The position numbers were made by a program, and so were the translations under genes. This document shows, piece by piece, positions 6,638 to 15,016 of a stretch of DNA of 15,045 bases. This DNA is from Bacillota bacterium (GTDB lineage Bacteria > Bacillota > Clostridia > Acetivibrionales > DSM-1351): the NCBI GenBank assembly GCA_023436485.1, contig JAEZIU010000202.1, forward strand, positions 1 through 15,045. The letters are read 5' to 3'. The notes beneath the pieces are model-generated. The model made no database searches and was not told where the DNA came from. It saw nothing but the letters and a program-made list of their open reading frames with translations. Each line of letters starts with the position of its first letter. Position 1 is the stretch's first letter.

Positions 6638-7417
6638 ATGTTTATTGAAGAAAGACATCAAGCTATACTAGATTATCTTGAAAAAACCGGAAGGATTTCT
6701 GCAAATGAAATACAAGATATGTTTCAAGTATCATTTGATACCGCAAGACGAGATTTAAGAATACTTGAGGAAAATGGATTACTAAAGCGTACACATGGTG
6801 GAGCATTACCTTTACGTCAAATAGGATTTTCAAAACCACCAAAAATGACTGCTCGGGATATAGATACTGTGAAAGATAATTATCTTGCAATTGCTCAAAA
6901 AGCAGTAGCAATGATAAAAAACCATGATGTTATTTTTATTACATCAGCAACTGTGGGGTATTTCATGGTGCAAAGTCTTCCAAAAGAAATTTTTATTACA
7001 GTTGTTACCAATTCAATTATCATTGCTGAAGAATTGAGAAAGCTTGATAATATCCGTGTAATTATTGCAGGAGGAGAAATGGACGAAAAGGGCAATTGTT
7101 ATGATTCCTTTTCAATGGAATGTATTAGGAAAATGAGATTTGATAAAAGTTTTATTACTTCTGCAAGTATATCTGCTGACTTTGGGCTTTCAATACAAAG
7201 AACTGCTGCAATAGATTATTGGAATTCCATAATTAACAGTTCAAAATGTACAGTTGGATTATACCCGACTGAAAAAATTGGATTTGAGTCTATAATTAGT
7301 ATATGTCCTGCAAACAAACTAAATATATTAATTACTGATTGGGATGCATCAGAAGAAGAGCTAAAGAAATTTGATAAGCAGGGTATTAAGGTTGTAATTG
7401 CTGAAAAAGAATCTTAA
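6638..7417 (+). CDS. DeoR/GlpR-family transcriptional regulator
   Basis: The 259-residue protein has the DeoR-type winged HTH in residues 3-57, including V-S-F-D-T-A-R-R-D-L and the hallmark L-L-K-R-T-H-G-G-A. The DeoRC sensor domain follows (about 75-230), related to ribose-5-phosphate isomerase, which in known members binds a phosphorylated sugar. The usual Asp-Ser-Lys site is changed to Y-P-T-E-K (near 205-209), so the effector may differ. I chose the ATG at 6638 over 6614 because AGGAG lies 8 bases before it and the HTH then starts at the family's normal place. It ends in its own terminator. The truncated permease gene upstream and the broken WG gene downstream are the only neighbours, so its target is unclear beyond its own promoter. 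Confidence 0.9.
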   Translation: MFIEERHQAILDYLEKTGRISANEIQDMFQVSFDTARRDLRILEENGLLKRTHGGALPLRQIGFSKPPKMTARDIDTVKDNYLAIAQKAVAMIKNHDVIFITSATVGYFMVQSLPKEIFITVVTNSIIIAEELRKLDNIRVIIAGGEMDEKGNCYDSFSMECIRKMRFDKSFITSASISADFGLSIQRTAAIDYWNSIINSSKCTVGLYPTEKIGFESIISICPANKLNILITDWDASEEELKKFDKQGIKVVIAEKES

Positions 7418-7426
7418 ATAAAAAAT

Positions 7427-7486
7427 AATACAATCTTACTATCGGTATAAGTTGAATATTACTGATTTTGAGGATTGTATTTTTTT
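7427..7486 (+). terminator. Intrinsic terminator of the DeoR gene, related to repeats A and B
   Basis: AATACAATCTT (7427-7437) pairs with GAGGATTGTATT (7470-7481), leaving a 32-base loop with some internal pairing, then seven T. The sequence just before it, TTAAATAAAAAATAATACAAT, closely matches the same part of copies A and B (AAATAAAAACTAATACAAT in B). The arm and T run are also the same, so this is a third, more diverged member. Confidence 0.7.
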
Positions 7487-7516
7487 GTACTTTATTTATT
7501 TTAAGTATATTTAGTT

Positions 7517-8733
7517 TTGGTGGGAAAACGGCTGAAGTTCTACACTGAGGAATCTCCCCATTCGGGGAATGTAATTAAAAATGACTGGGTTTTATCAAAA
7601 TTTTGTGTCTATAAATACGGAAACAAATATGGACTTTTTAATAAAAATGGAGATAAAATAACACCTGCGAAGTATGATTTTGTAAGCGATAAATTAATTG
7701 ATACTTTGTATTATCAAATAAAAGTTAATGGTAAAATAGGTTTAATTGACCGATCAGGAAAAGAAGTTGTAAAACCTGTATATGATAATGTCATTGCTAC
7801 CTCACCCGGAAGAATCCTTAGTGTTAAAGTCTCAGAAAAATGGGGATTTGTTGACAATAAAGGGAAGACTTTGATTAAGCCCCAATATGATGGAGCAGGC
7901 AGATTCTTATATTCCGGTACTTATACTGAAAATAAAAACGGCCCATTTACCCTGCTAGATAAAGAACTGTACTGCAAGATAAAACTAGGAAAAAAGTGGG
8001 GGATGATAAATAGTAGAGGAAAAATAATGATTGCTACTAAATACGATGATATAGGGGAATTATATAATTTCTATTTTATAAATGGGTATTGCAAAGTTAA
8101 AATTGGATCAAAGTGGGGATTGATTGATAAGAGCGGCAAAACCTTTATTTACCCTAAATATGATGATATAGGCCTGTTTTCTGACGGGTTATGTTCAGTT
8201 AAGCTGAATGGTAAATGGGGATTTATAAGTTCGATGGTACTTATGATTGCTATGATACTTTCTCCAAAAGGAAAGATTATGCGCCTATGTTTAATTATGA
8301 TCTCTGTACAGTGTTGGTAAATGATAAATGCGGAATTATTAATAAAAGTGGTAAATTCATAACAAAAAAGTTCTATGGTTTTATAAATCAGGATGGGAAA
8401 TATAGGAGAACAAGCATGACGAATATGTTTTCTGGTGATGCCTAATACATAGATCTATTTGGAAATGAATATGACGATATCGAAGGAACAGACAAAGATT
8501 TGATTGTTGGTAGCTTTATAAACGGCAAATGGGAGTACATAAACTTAAAAGAATATTTATCCGTTGAGAAGGACGATAAAATTGGTGTTATCAATCCCAA
8601 TACATCAAATTTAGTATTCCCACTAATGAAGAAGTCAGAATTTTATCAAACCTATGCCATTTTTTACGATAAAAACGATTTAGCTCCTTACAAAAAGGAC
8701 GGGAAGTTCGGATTTGTTAGATATGAACAGTAG
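7517..8733 (+). pseudogene. WG-repeat protein gene broken by frameshift and stop
   Basis: Clear WG (KWG) repeats, each K/G-x-W/Y-G-F/L-I-D-K-x-G-K followed by P-x-Y-D, run through the first frame (7517 to about 8225): N-K-Y-G-L, G-K-I-G-L, E-K-W-G-F, K-K-W-G-M, S-K-W-G-L and G-K-W-G-F. The repeat pattern then jumps to the next frame near 8225-8228, which fits loss of one base (or four), and continues with D-K-C-G-I-I-N-K-S-G-K. A TAA at 8443-8445 interrupts that frame, which resumes through G-K-W-E-Y and G-K-F-G-F to the stop at 8733. The head has only a TTG with no ribosome site and no signal peptide and starts about 30 bases after the DeoR terminator, so the 5' end is also lost. WG proteins are usually secreted or peripheral; partner unknown. 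Confidence 0.88.
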
Positions 8734-8758
8734 TTTAGAATAAAGCCGTTGTACACTG

Positions 8759-8792
8759 AAAGAGTATCTCGATAGACTCTTTTCTTTTTTTT
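8759..8792 (+). terminator. Intrinsic terminator after the WG-repeat pseudogene
   Basis: AAAGAGT (8759-8765) pairs with ACTCTTT (8776-8782) around a short loop with a weak ATC/GAT inner pairing, followed by a long T-rich run. It is the original terminator of the WG gene by position. Confidence 0.8.
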
Positions 8793-8805
8793 ATTAACCC
8801 TAAAT

Positions 8806-8894
8806 TTGACTAATTTATAACAATCTAATGTAGAATGCTACAAGATTTTGTAATATAATAGAAATATTAGTTAAGAAAAATCCATTATTAGGAG
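8806..8894 (+). promoter_or_regulatory. Promoter and RBS region of the transglutaminase-like gene
   Basis: Two candidates are visible: TTGACT (8806-8811) with TAGAAT (8831-8836) at a long 19-base spacing, and a perfect TATAAT (8854-8859) without a clear -35. AGGAG (8890-8894) lies 9 bases before the ATG at 8904. The gene follows a terminator, so a promoter must be in this stretch; the exact one is uncertain. Confidence 0.45.
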
Positions 8895-8903
8895 CCAAAA
8901 GAG

Positions 8904-11282
8904 ATGAAGAAATTATTAACCTTTATAATTGTTCTATTGTTTACATTGTCGACCTGCAATTCTGTATCGTTTTGTGCATCTTCTGTTTCCTATTTTTCAA
9001 ATAACAAAGCACTTGACAGTACTTTTCAGAAATTAGAGAAAGAATTTCTCCATTATAAAAAAGATGAGATAATACCTATTGAAGTGGATGAGGTAATAAC
9101 AGACTTAAGTCAACAAGAGATAAATAATAATTCAAAGAAAATAACTGATGCTCAGGTTAAAGCAGCTACACAAAAGAAACTTAATGATATAAGGGCTGCG
9201 ATTGAAATAAAAGAAGAGGAGTTGGGTGGACTCTCCCAACAGGAATATAAAATAATATCAGACCATATTAATCAACAACTGTTATTAGCCAAAGGCAGTT
9301 ATTTCGGATGGGATTATGACGGGAAATATGTAAGTTTACATTGGAATGCAAATGATGATGAACTTTACAATTTTAAAGGTTTGGTAGGTAACTTTGCAAG
9401 AATGGGCAAAGAAAAAGATCAGGTGAGTCAGGCCGATTTGCTTGTTAAGAATAAGATAGTACAGTATTTGAATCAATCTATACAAAGGGGCAATAAAGTA
9501 AGTACGAACATACTTAGTCAATTGCCGGACAAGGTTGAGAAACTGTTTGTTGAACAAGAACTCTCAAAAATTGAAGCATCAAAAGCCTTAGCTAGGATTC
9601 ATTATGAAATATATAATACAGACGATAGAGATTTTGATGCAATTCATTATGATGGATCTACTCCTATAGAAGAAATTGTGGAAGACTATGAAATATCAAT
9701 AAAATGGACTCGGGAAGCCAGGGAAAAAGAAAAAGAACTAGAGTATTTTGAATACTCTGATGATACTCCTTCTAGTAAAGCAAAAGAATATATAACAAAA
9801 CAAATAGTTGAAGGTGATTTATCAGAATATTTTACAAGGGGATTTAATAAACCAATAACTCTTGATGAATTGGCAAGGCTATATTTCGAATCTGATGAAG
9901 TAAATGAAATAGATGATAAAATAGTAATTGAAAATAATATGATTTCTGATGAAAGTCCTGATTACATAAAAAAAGCATTTATTTATGGAATGATTGATGA
10001 CGAGAAAGATCTGGAAAAACCACTAACACGACTGGAAGCTGCAAGAAAATTAATTAATGGTGCAACAAATAGCAATGGTTTCAATAATATATTAAGAATA
10101 TCAGATGCTGCGAAAATTCCCTTTGCTGATCAGCTTATTGTTTCCAGTTGTATTTCAGGCGGAATGAAAACCAGAATAGATAAATTTGAACCACAAAGCA
10201 TTTATACAAAAGAAGAAGCAATCTTAGATACAGACGTATTAGATTTTTGTAATCTAAGAGGTTACAATATCCCCTTTAGTCTATACGAACCATCAAAAAT
10301 AATAGTTGGTAAAAATACTATAAATCTGCTTTTTGAAGATAAAGATGAGATTAAAGAGTATATCCAAGATAATTTTGAGGAAACTGTTTTAGACAAAATT
10401 AAAATAAGCGGAAGTTATACTAAAATTGATACAGGATGTGCGTTGATAGAATTATTCACACCTGAAAACGGTATCAAATTTACTATAAAAAATGGAACCA
10501 AGTTTATAGATTTCGAGGATGAAGTTTATGGACCTGAATTAACCTACAATATTGAGCTTAAAGTAATAAAAAACACTGAAAAAGTGAATATGAATATGCA
10601 GGTGGATAACATCCATAAAAAGTTATATGCAAAGCTTGATGCTATCTTAGCAAAAATAATAAAGCCAAGTATGACTCAGGAGCAAAAAGTAAAAGCTATA
10701 CATGATTTTGTTGTTAAGCATATTACCTATGACAGTAATTATCAAGGTAAACTTTCCAGTGAAAGTGTTATTAGAACCATTGATAAGGGAAGAGGGGTCT
10801 GCGGAGACTATTCCATGTTGTTTATGCATTTATGCAGAAGAGCGTCCATTCCCTGCACTTTTGAAGCCGGAGATTTTACCCTTAACCATGCATGGAATGC
10901 AGTATTCGTAAATGGTGAATGGAAGTTTGTTGATACAACCTGGGATGATGGAGCTAAGGGAAAAGTATTATATACATACTACCTTAAGGACAGATTTACC
11001 TTCATGAAGGACCATACACCATATATGGGCGTACCTGATGAACATTTTTATTCTGACTCTGATATTGATTCTATGAAAATCAAAAACCAGGATGAACTCA
11101 GAGCCTATTTGCTTAAGAATTTCCGCTGGGTTGATGGATTTAAACTGACCTTTAGAATGGCTGACAAAAAAATGAAGCCTTTTGTAGGATATCTGTGGGC
11201 AACTAAGGAAATACGAAAGATAGAATTAACGTATGATTCAAAGAATAATTTATATACTGTTACTGCAAAAGCAAAAAAGTAA
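8904..11282 (+). CDS. Secreted transglutaminase-like (TGc) protein
   Basis: The 792-residue protein starts with a signal peptide (hydrophobic 4-20, probable cleavage after F-C-A25). Residues 35-285 are charged and helical, with Glu/Lys-rich coiled-coil-like parts. Residues about 310-450 contain three segments resembling weak SLH motifs, such as P-L-T-R-L-E-A-A-R-K (373-382), so a cell-wall attachment role is possible. The transglutaminase-like core (PF01841) spans about 590-690: Cys633 in G-R-G-V-C-G-D-Y-S, His662 in N-H-A-W-N, and Asp677 in V-D-T-T-W, the full catalytic triad. Such bacterial proteins act as proteases, cross-linkers or peptide-modifying enzymes; the substrate is unknown. A ~100-residue tail follows. 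It is a single-gene unit with its own terminator. The domain call is firm, the role is not. Confidence 0.88.
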   Translation: MKKLLTFIIVLLFTLSTCNSVSFCASSVSYFSNNKALDSTFQKLEKEFLHYKKDEIIPIEVDEVITDLSQQEINNNSKKITDAQVKAATQKKLNDIRAAIEIKEEELGGLSQQEYKIISDHINQQLLLAKGSYFGWDYDGKYVSLHWNANDDELYNFKGLVGNFARMGKEKDQVSQADLLVKNKIVQYLNQSIQRGNKVSTNILSQLPDKVEKLFVEQELSKIEASKALARIHYEIYNTDDRDFDAIHYDGSTPIEEIVEDYEISIKWTREAREKEKELEYFEYSDDTPSSKAKEYITKQIVEGDLSEYFTRGFNKPITLDELARLYFESDEVNEIDDKIVIENNMISDESPDYIKKAFIYGMIDDEKDLEKPLTRLEAARKLINGATNSNGFNNILRISDAAKIPFADQLIVSSCISGGMKTRIDKFEPQSIYTKEEAILDTDVLDFCNLRGYNIPFSLYEPSKIIVGKNTINLLFEDKDEIKEYIQDNFEETVLDKIKISGSYTKIDTGCALIELFTPENGIKFTIKNGTKFIDFEDEVYGPELTYNIELKVIKNTEKVNMNMQVDNIHKKLYAKLDAILAKIIKPSMTQEQKVKAIHDFVVKHITYDSNYQGKLSSESVIRTIDKGRGVCGDYSMLFMHLCRRASIPCTFEAGDFTLNHAWNAVFVNGEWKFVDTTWDDGAKGKVLYTYYLKDRFTFMKDHTPYMGVPDEHFYSDSDIDSMKIKNQDELRAYLLKNFRWVDGFKLTFRMADKKMKPFVGYLWATKEIRKIELTYDSKNNLYTVTAKAKK

Positions 11283-11306
11283 ATGGTCTTGAAATTATAA
11301 ATATTG

Positions 11307-11336
11307 AGGTGGCTTTCATGGCTACCTTTATTTTTT
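11307..11336 (+). terminator. Intrinsic terminator after the transglutaminase-like gene
   Basis: AGGTGGC (11307-11313) pairs with GCTACCT (11321-11327) with one G-U pair around TTTCATG, followed by TTTATTTTTT. It lies between this gene and the two-component genes and makes them a separate unit, although some read-through is possible because the next start codon is only 25 bases further. Confidence 0.75.
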
Positions 11337-11360
11337 ACGTTAGAAGAAAGGTAAAAATAA

Positions 11361-12044
11361 ATGTTTAGTATCTTAGTAGTTGAAGATGATCGGTCTTTAA
11401 GCACGTTGTTTTGTACTGTTTTAGCAAAACACGGTTATTCTTATTATGTGGCAAATGATGGCCTTGAAGCTTGGGACATAATTGAAAAACAATATATTGA
11501 CATGGTTATATCAGATATAATGATGCCCAATATGGACGGATATGAATTTGTGAAAAGTTTAAGAGATAACGGATACAATATGCCGGTTCTTATGATTACA
11601 GCTAAAGACACATTTGAAGACATGAAGAACGGGTTTCGCGTAGGAACTGATGATTATATGATAAAGCCTGTAAATGTAAACGAAATGATTCTCCGTGTTA
11701 ATGCTTTGCTGAGAAGAGCACAGATTGTTAATGAAAGAAAACTGATTTTTGGAGATATGGAATTGACCTATGACGATTTAACTGTATTTATCAATGGTGA
11801 ATATATGCTTCTGCCTCAGAAGGAATTCTATATTCTTTACAAGTTGCTCTCTAACCCTAACAAGGCATTTACAAAGCAACAGCTCATGGACGAAATCTGG
11901 GGTATGGATACCGAAAGCGATCCCCATACATTGGATGTCCACATTAGCAGATTAAGAGAGCGTTTTAAAGACAATACTCAATTTGAAATTAAAACTATTC
12001 GCGGTTTGGGATATAAGGCGGTAAAATATGATATTCAACAATAA
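11361..12044 (+). CDS. OmpR/PhoB-family response regulator
   Basis: The 227-residue protein joins a receiver domain (1-120) to a winged-helix DNA-binding domain (about 130-222). The acidic pair D9-D10, phosphorylation site D52 in S-D-I-M-M-P, T80 in M-I-T-A and K102 in I-K-P are all present, so it should be phosphorylatable. The recognition part of Trans_reg_C is seen in D-V-H-I-S-R-L-R-E-R-F, followed by the wing I-R-G-L-G-Y. An AAAGG site precedes the ATG. The histidine kinase gene overlaps its last 17 bases, so the two are translated together and are certainly partners. The regulon cannot be read from the sequence; the usual adjacent ABC transporter is missing. Confidence 0.95.
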   Translation: MFSILVVEDDRSLSTLFCTVLAKHGYSYYVANDGLEAWDIIEKQYIDMVISDIMMPNMDGYEFVKSLRDNGYNMPVLMITAKDTFEDMKNGFRVGTDDYMIKPVNVNEMILRVNALLRRAQIVNERKLIFGDMELTYDDLTVFINGEYMLLPQKEFYILYKLLSNPNKAFTKQQLMDEIWGMDTESDPHTLDVHISRLRERFKDNTQFEIKTIRGLGYKAVKYDIQQ

Positions 12045-13065
12045 AGAAAAGTTTAATATATCCCGTATATTTGCACTTATTATGGCTATTATTATGACTG
12101 CATCCATGGCACTTACATTCGTAATTATATATATACTATTGAAATTTAGTTTTGATCCGATTACGGGAGCACTTACATCTTCTTCGTTTATTGCACTTAT
12201 GTGCATCGCTGTTGGAACCATCATTTCGTCATATGTTTCCAGTAAAATGCTTCGACCCATACTAAAAATAAATGATGCAGCTAAAAAAGTGGCTATGGGG
12301 GATTTTTCCGTAAGACTGGAAGAAAAAAGTATAGCCAAAGAAGTGAAACAAATAGCTGAAAACTTCAATATAATGGTTAAGGAACTGTCAAATACTGAAA
12401 CTTTAAGGAACGATTTTGTAAATAATGTCTCACATGAATTCAAAACCCCCCTTTCTGCAATTGAAGGTTATGCAACTTTATTACAGGATGAAACTTTATC
12501 GAGGGAAGAACAAGAAAAATATATTAAATATATATTAGAAAACACAGCAAGGTTAGCAAAACTGACCCAAAACATTCTTTCTTTATCACGGCTTGATAAT
12601 CAGGAAATTGTTTTACAAAAGGAATATTTTCTACTGGATGAGCAGATAAGACGTGTTCTTTTAAGCTATGAGATTAAATGGGAGGAAAAGAACCTTACAA
12701 TTGATTTAAATTTAGAAAGGATTATGTTTTACGGAAATCCGCCTCTTCTTTCACAGGTTTGGAGTAATATTATAGAGAATGCAATAAAATTTTCAAATTA
12801 TAATGGAGTACTAACTATTGACTGTTTGACAAATAATAATAAAGTATACATTACTATAAAGGATAACGGAATCGGAATGGATGACGAAGTAAGAAGACAT
12901 GCTTTTGATAAATTTTATCAAGGAGAACGTTCACACAATGTAAAGGGAAATGGGCTTGGACTTGCTCTGGTAAAGCGAATTGTAGAGTTATGTGAAGGTA
13001 CTGTTTCAATAGAAAGTGAAAAAGGCATGGGAACAGCTGTAATGATTTCATTTCCATTGTATTAG
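12028..13065 (+). CDS. HAMP-domain sensor histidine kinase
   Basis: The 345-residue kinase has two membrane helices (about 13-40 and 53-72) joined by an outside loop of only a dozen residues, so it has no classic extracellular sensor. A HAMP domain follows (about 73-125), with the L-R-P-I turn at 75-78. The HisKA box holds His136 in V-S-H-E-F-K-T-P-L, and the HATPase domain shows the N box (N251), G1 (D279-N-G-I-G), F box (near 293-297) and G2 (G307-N-G-L-G-L). It is complete and should be active. Small-loop kinases of this type sense stimuli in or at the membrane, often antimicrobial or envelope stress. The start lies inside the response-regulator gene with A-A-G-G-C-G-G upstream. Confidence 0.94.
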   Translation: MIFNNKEKFNISRIFALIMAIIMTASMALTFVIIYILLKFSFDPITGALTSSSFIALMCIAVGTIISSYVSSKMLRPILKINDAAKKVAMGDFSVRLEEKSIAKEVKQIAENFNIMVKELSNTETLRNDFVNNVSHEFKTPLSAIEGYATLLQDETLSREEQEKYIKYILENTARLAKLTQNILSLSRLDNQEIVLQKEYFLLDEQIRRVLLSYEIKWEEKNLTIDLNLERIMFYGNPPLLSQVWSNIIENAIKFSNYNGVLTIDCLTNNNKVYITIKDNGIGMDDEVRRHAFDKFYQGERSHNVKGNGLGLALVKRIVELCEGTVSIESEKGMGTAVMISFPLY

Positions 13066-13123
13066 TTTTTAAATTTTAATAAATATAGAAAGTTGATAAT
13101 AAGTTGAATTTAAATTGATAAAA

Positions 13124-13152
13124 TTTAATTTGGAATAATGCACCTGTATTAT
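13124..13152 (+). promoter_or_regulatory. Possible promoter of the acyl-CoA synthetase gene
   Basis: TTTAAT (13124-13129), 17 bases and TATTAT (13147-13152) give a fair -10 and a poor -35 in an AT-rich 116-base gap. No clear terminator follows the kinase gene, so read-through from the two-component genes is equally possible. AAAGGGG precedes the ATG at 13182. Confidence 0.35.
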
Positions 13153-13181
13153 AGTTACAAATTACTCAAAGGGGAATCTAT

Positions 13182-14912
13182 ATGGGAGAATTTTATAAGG
13201 TTCGTAATATTACCAATTTAAAGGATTTATTAACACAAAGCTGCACTTTATATAGCGATAAAACTGCATTTTTAATTAAGAATAAAGGTGATAATTATAG
13301 CAAAATAAGCTATAACCAGTTTGGTAACGACGTAGAGTATTTTGGTACTGCATTACTTAAACTCGGTCTAAGCGGTTCTTCCATTGCCATTTTAGGAGAG
13401 AACCGGTATGAATGGTGTGTATCATATTTATCAGCAGTGAACGGTGTAGGAACTGTTGTACCTTTAGATAAGGAACTACCAACAAATGAAATTACTAATC
13501 TTCTTGTAAGATCTGAAGCTACCGCTATAATCTTTTCCGGAAAGTACAGAGATCAAATAAAGATGTTAAAATCAACGATTAATACTGTTAAGATTTATAT
13601 AGATATGGATTCTCAAACCAATGAAGACGGAATACTTTCGTTCCAAGAATTGTTAAAAGAAGGCAAGCAACTTGTCGAAACTGGTGACAAAAGCTTTGCT
13701 TCCGTAGAAATTGATCCGGAGGCTGCAAGGATTTTGATTTTCACTTCAGGTACCACAGATATAGCAAAAGGGGTTATGCTTTCACATCAAAATATTTGTG
13801 CGGATATAATGGGGGTGTGCTCTACTGTCCAAGTTAACAGTGATGACAAATCTTTATCTATATTGCCATTGCATCACACCTATGAATGCTCGTTAGGATT
13901 TTTAACTTTAATATATAATGGGGCTGCTATATCCTTTAATGAGGGGCTTAGACATATTGCAAAAAACTTAAAAAATGTTAAACCAACTGTAATGATTACA
14001 GTACCTTTGTTGATTGAAAATATCTATAAAAAAATACAAGATAAAATTCACAAAAGCAGGACAGTTAAAATAAAATTTGATTTGGCTTTATCTTTAGTAA
14101 CCATTTTGTCAGTATTTAAAATAAACCTAAGCAGAAAAATATTTAAAGATATCCATGATAGCTTTGGTGGAGAGATGAGGCTGATTATTGTTGGGGCTGC
14201 CCCCATAAAACCGGAAGTTTCAAGATTTTTCAGACGAATTGGAATAAAGGTTCTGCAAGGTTATGGATTAACGGAATGTTCACCTCTGGTAGCCGGAAAC
14301 AGGGATAAAAGCTTTAGGGATAAATCCTGCGGGAAAGCCATTCCCGGTGTCGAAATTAAAATATTGAAACCTGATAAAAATGGGATTGGAGAAATTCTGG
14401 TTAAAGGAAAAAACGTAATGCTGGGTTATTTCCGTAACGAAAAAGCTTCTCAAAAATGTTTGTCTAACGGTTGGTTTTATACAGGAGATCTCGGATATAT
14501 GGACCGTAAAGGCTTCTTGTATATAACAGGTAGGCTTAAAAACGTTATTGTAACCAAAAACGGTAAAAAGATTTTTCCCGAAGAAGTTGAAAATTATATA
14601 AATTCAGACCCATTTGTACGGGAATCTTATGTTTGGGGCAAGTATGATGAAAATTCCGGCGATACCGTTGTTTGTGCCCAAATTCTGCCCAATGTAGAAG
14701 CAATCTCCGACAAGTTAAATGCTATGAACATATCTAAAGATGAGTTAACGAAAATTTTTAAGAACATTGTAAAAACGGTAAATGGCAAAATGCCGCTTTA
14801 TAAACATATAAAGGAGTTCTCCTTAAGAGAAAATGAATTTCTTAGAACAACTACTCATAAGATTAAAAGATACGTGGAAGAACAGAAAGAGGGTCTTGCT
14901 CAAGTAGAATAA
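13182..14912 (+). CDS. AMP-dependent (long-chain fatty acid) acyl-CoA synthetase-like enzyme
   Basis: The 576-residue member of the ANL superfamily should activate a carboxylic acid as acyl-AMP and pass it to CoA or a carrier. Core motifs are in order: the P-loop T-S-G-T-T-D-I-A-K-G (188-197), G-Y-G-L-T-E (360-365), Y-T-G-D-L-G (433-438), G-R-L-K-N (450-454) and a C-terminal lysine motif T-H-K-I-K-R (about 558-563). The length and the G-R-L-K-N-V-I-V-T-K-N-G-K segment fit long-chain acyl-CoA synthetases. The P-loop has Asp193 where most members have Gly, and Ala in place of the usual Pro, which may be a lineage feature. It is probably the first gene of a unit with the gene starting at 15017. 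The substrate is not determined. Confidence 0.9.
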   Translation: MGEFYKVRNITNLKDLLTQSCTLYSDKTAFLIKNKGDNYSKISYNQFGNDVEYFGTALLKLGLSGSSIAILGENRYEWCVSYLSAVNGVGTVVPLDKELPTNEITNLLVRSEATAIIFSGKYRDQIKMLKSTINTVKIYIDMDSQTNEDGILSFQELLKEGKQLVETGDKSFASVEIDPEAARILIFTSGTTDIAKGVMLSHQNICADIMGVCSTVQVNSDDKSLSILPLHHTYECSLGFLTLIYNGAAISFNEGLRHIAKNLKNVKPTVMITVPLLIENIYKKIQDKIHKSRTVKIKFDLALSLVTILSVFKINLSRKIFKDIHDSFGGEMRLIIVGAAPIKPEVSRFFRRIGIKVLQGYGLTECSPLVAGNRDKSFRDKSCGKAIPGVEIKILKPDKNGIGEILVKGKNVMLGYFRNEKASQKCLSNGWFYTGDLGYMDRKGFLYITGRLKNVIVTKNGKKIFPEEVENYINSDPFVRESYVWGKYDENSGDTVVCAQILPNVEAISDKLNAMNISKDELTKIFKNIVKTVNGKMPLYKHIKEFSLRENEFLRTTTHKIKRYVEEQKEGLAQVE

Positions 14913-15016
14913 TAAAGCAAATTTGAACAGGCTAAACAGAATCATTAACGTGATTTATGGATATTATAAACCTATCACTTTTAAGATTTAAAGAAACAAA
15001 AGAGGGGTATTCATAA

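Noticed and set aside
7556..7567. CCCC-ATTC-GGGG hairpin considered as a riboswitch or leader element
   Set aside because: The stem is only four pairs and lies inside the WG-repeat remnant, with no conserved riboswitch core around it.
10702..10911. A 69-codon plus-strand open frame inside the transglutaminase-like gene
   Set aside because: It is in another frame over the catalytic domain coding sequence, without a ribosome site.
11952..12443. A 163-codon minus-strand open frame opposite the kinase start
   Set aside because: It is antisense to the kinase membrane and HAMP region; the hydrophobic look comes from the complementary strand.
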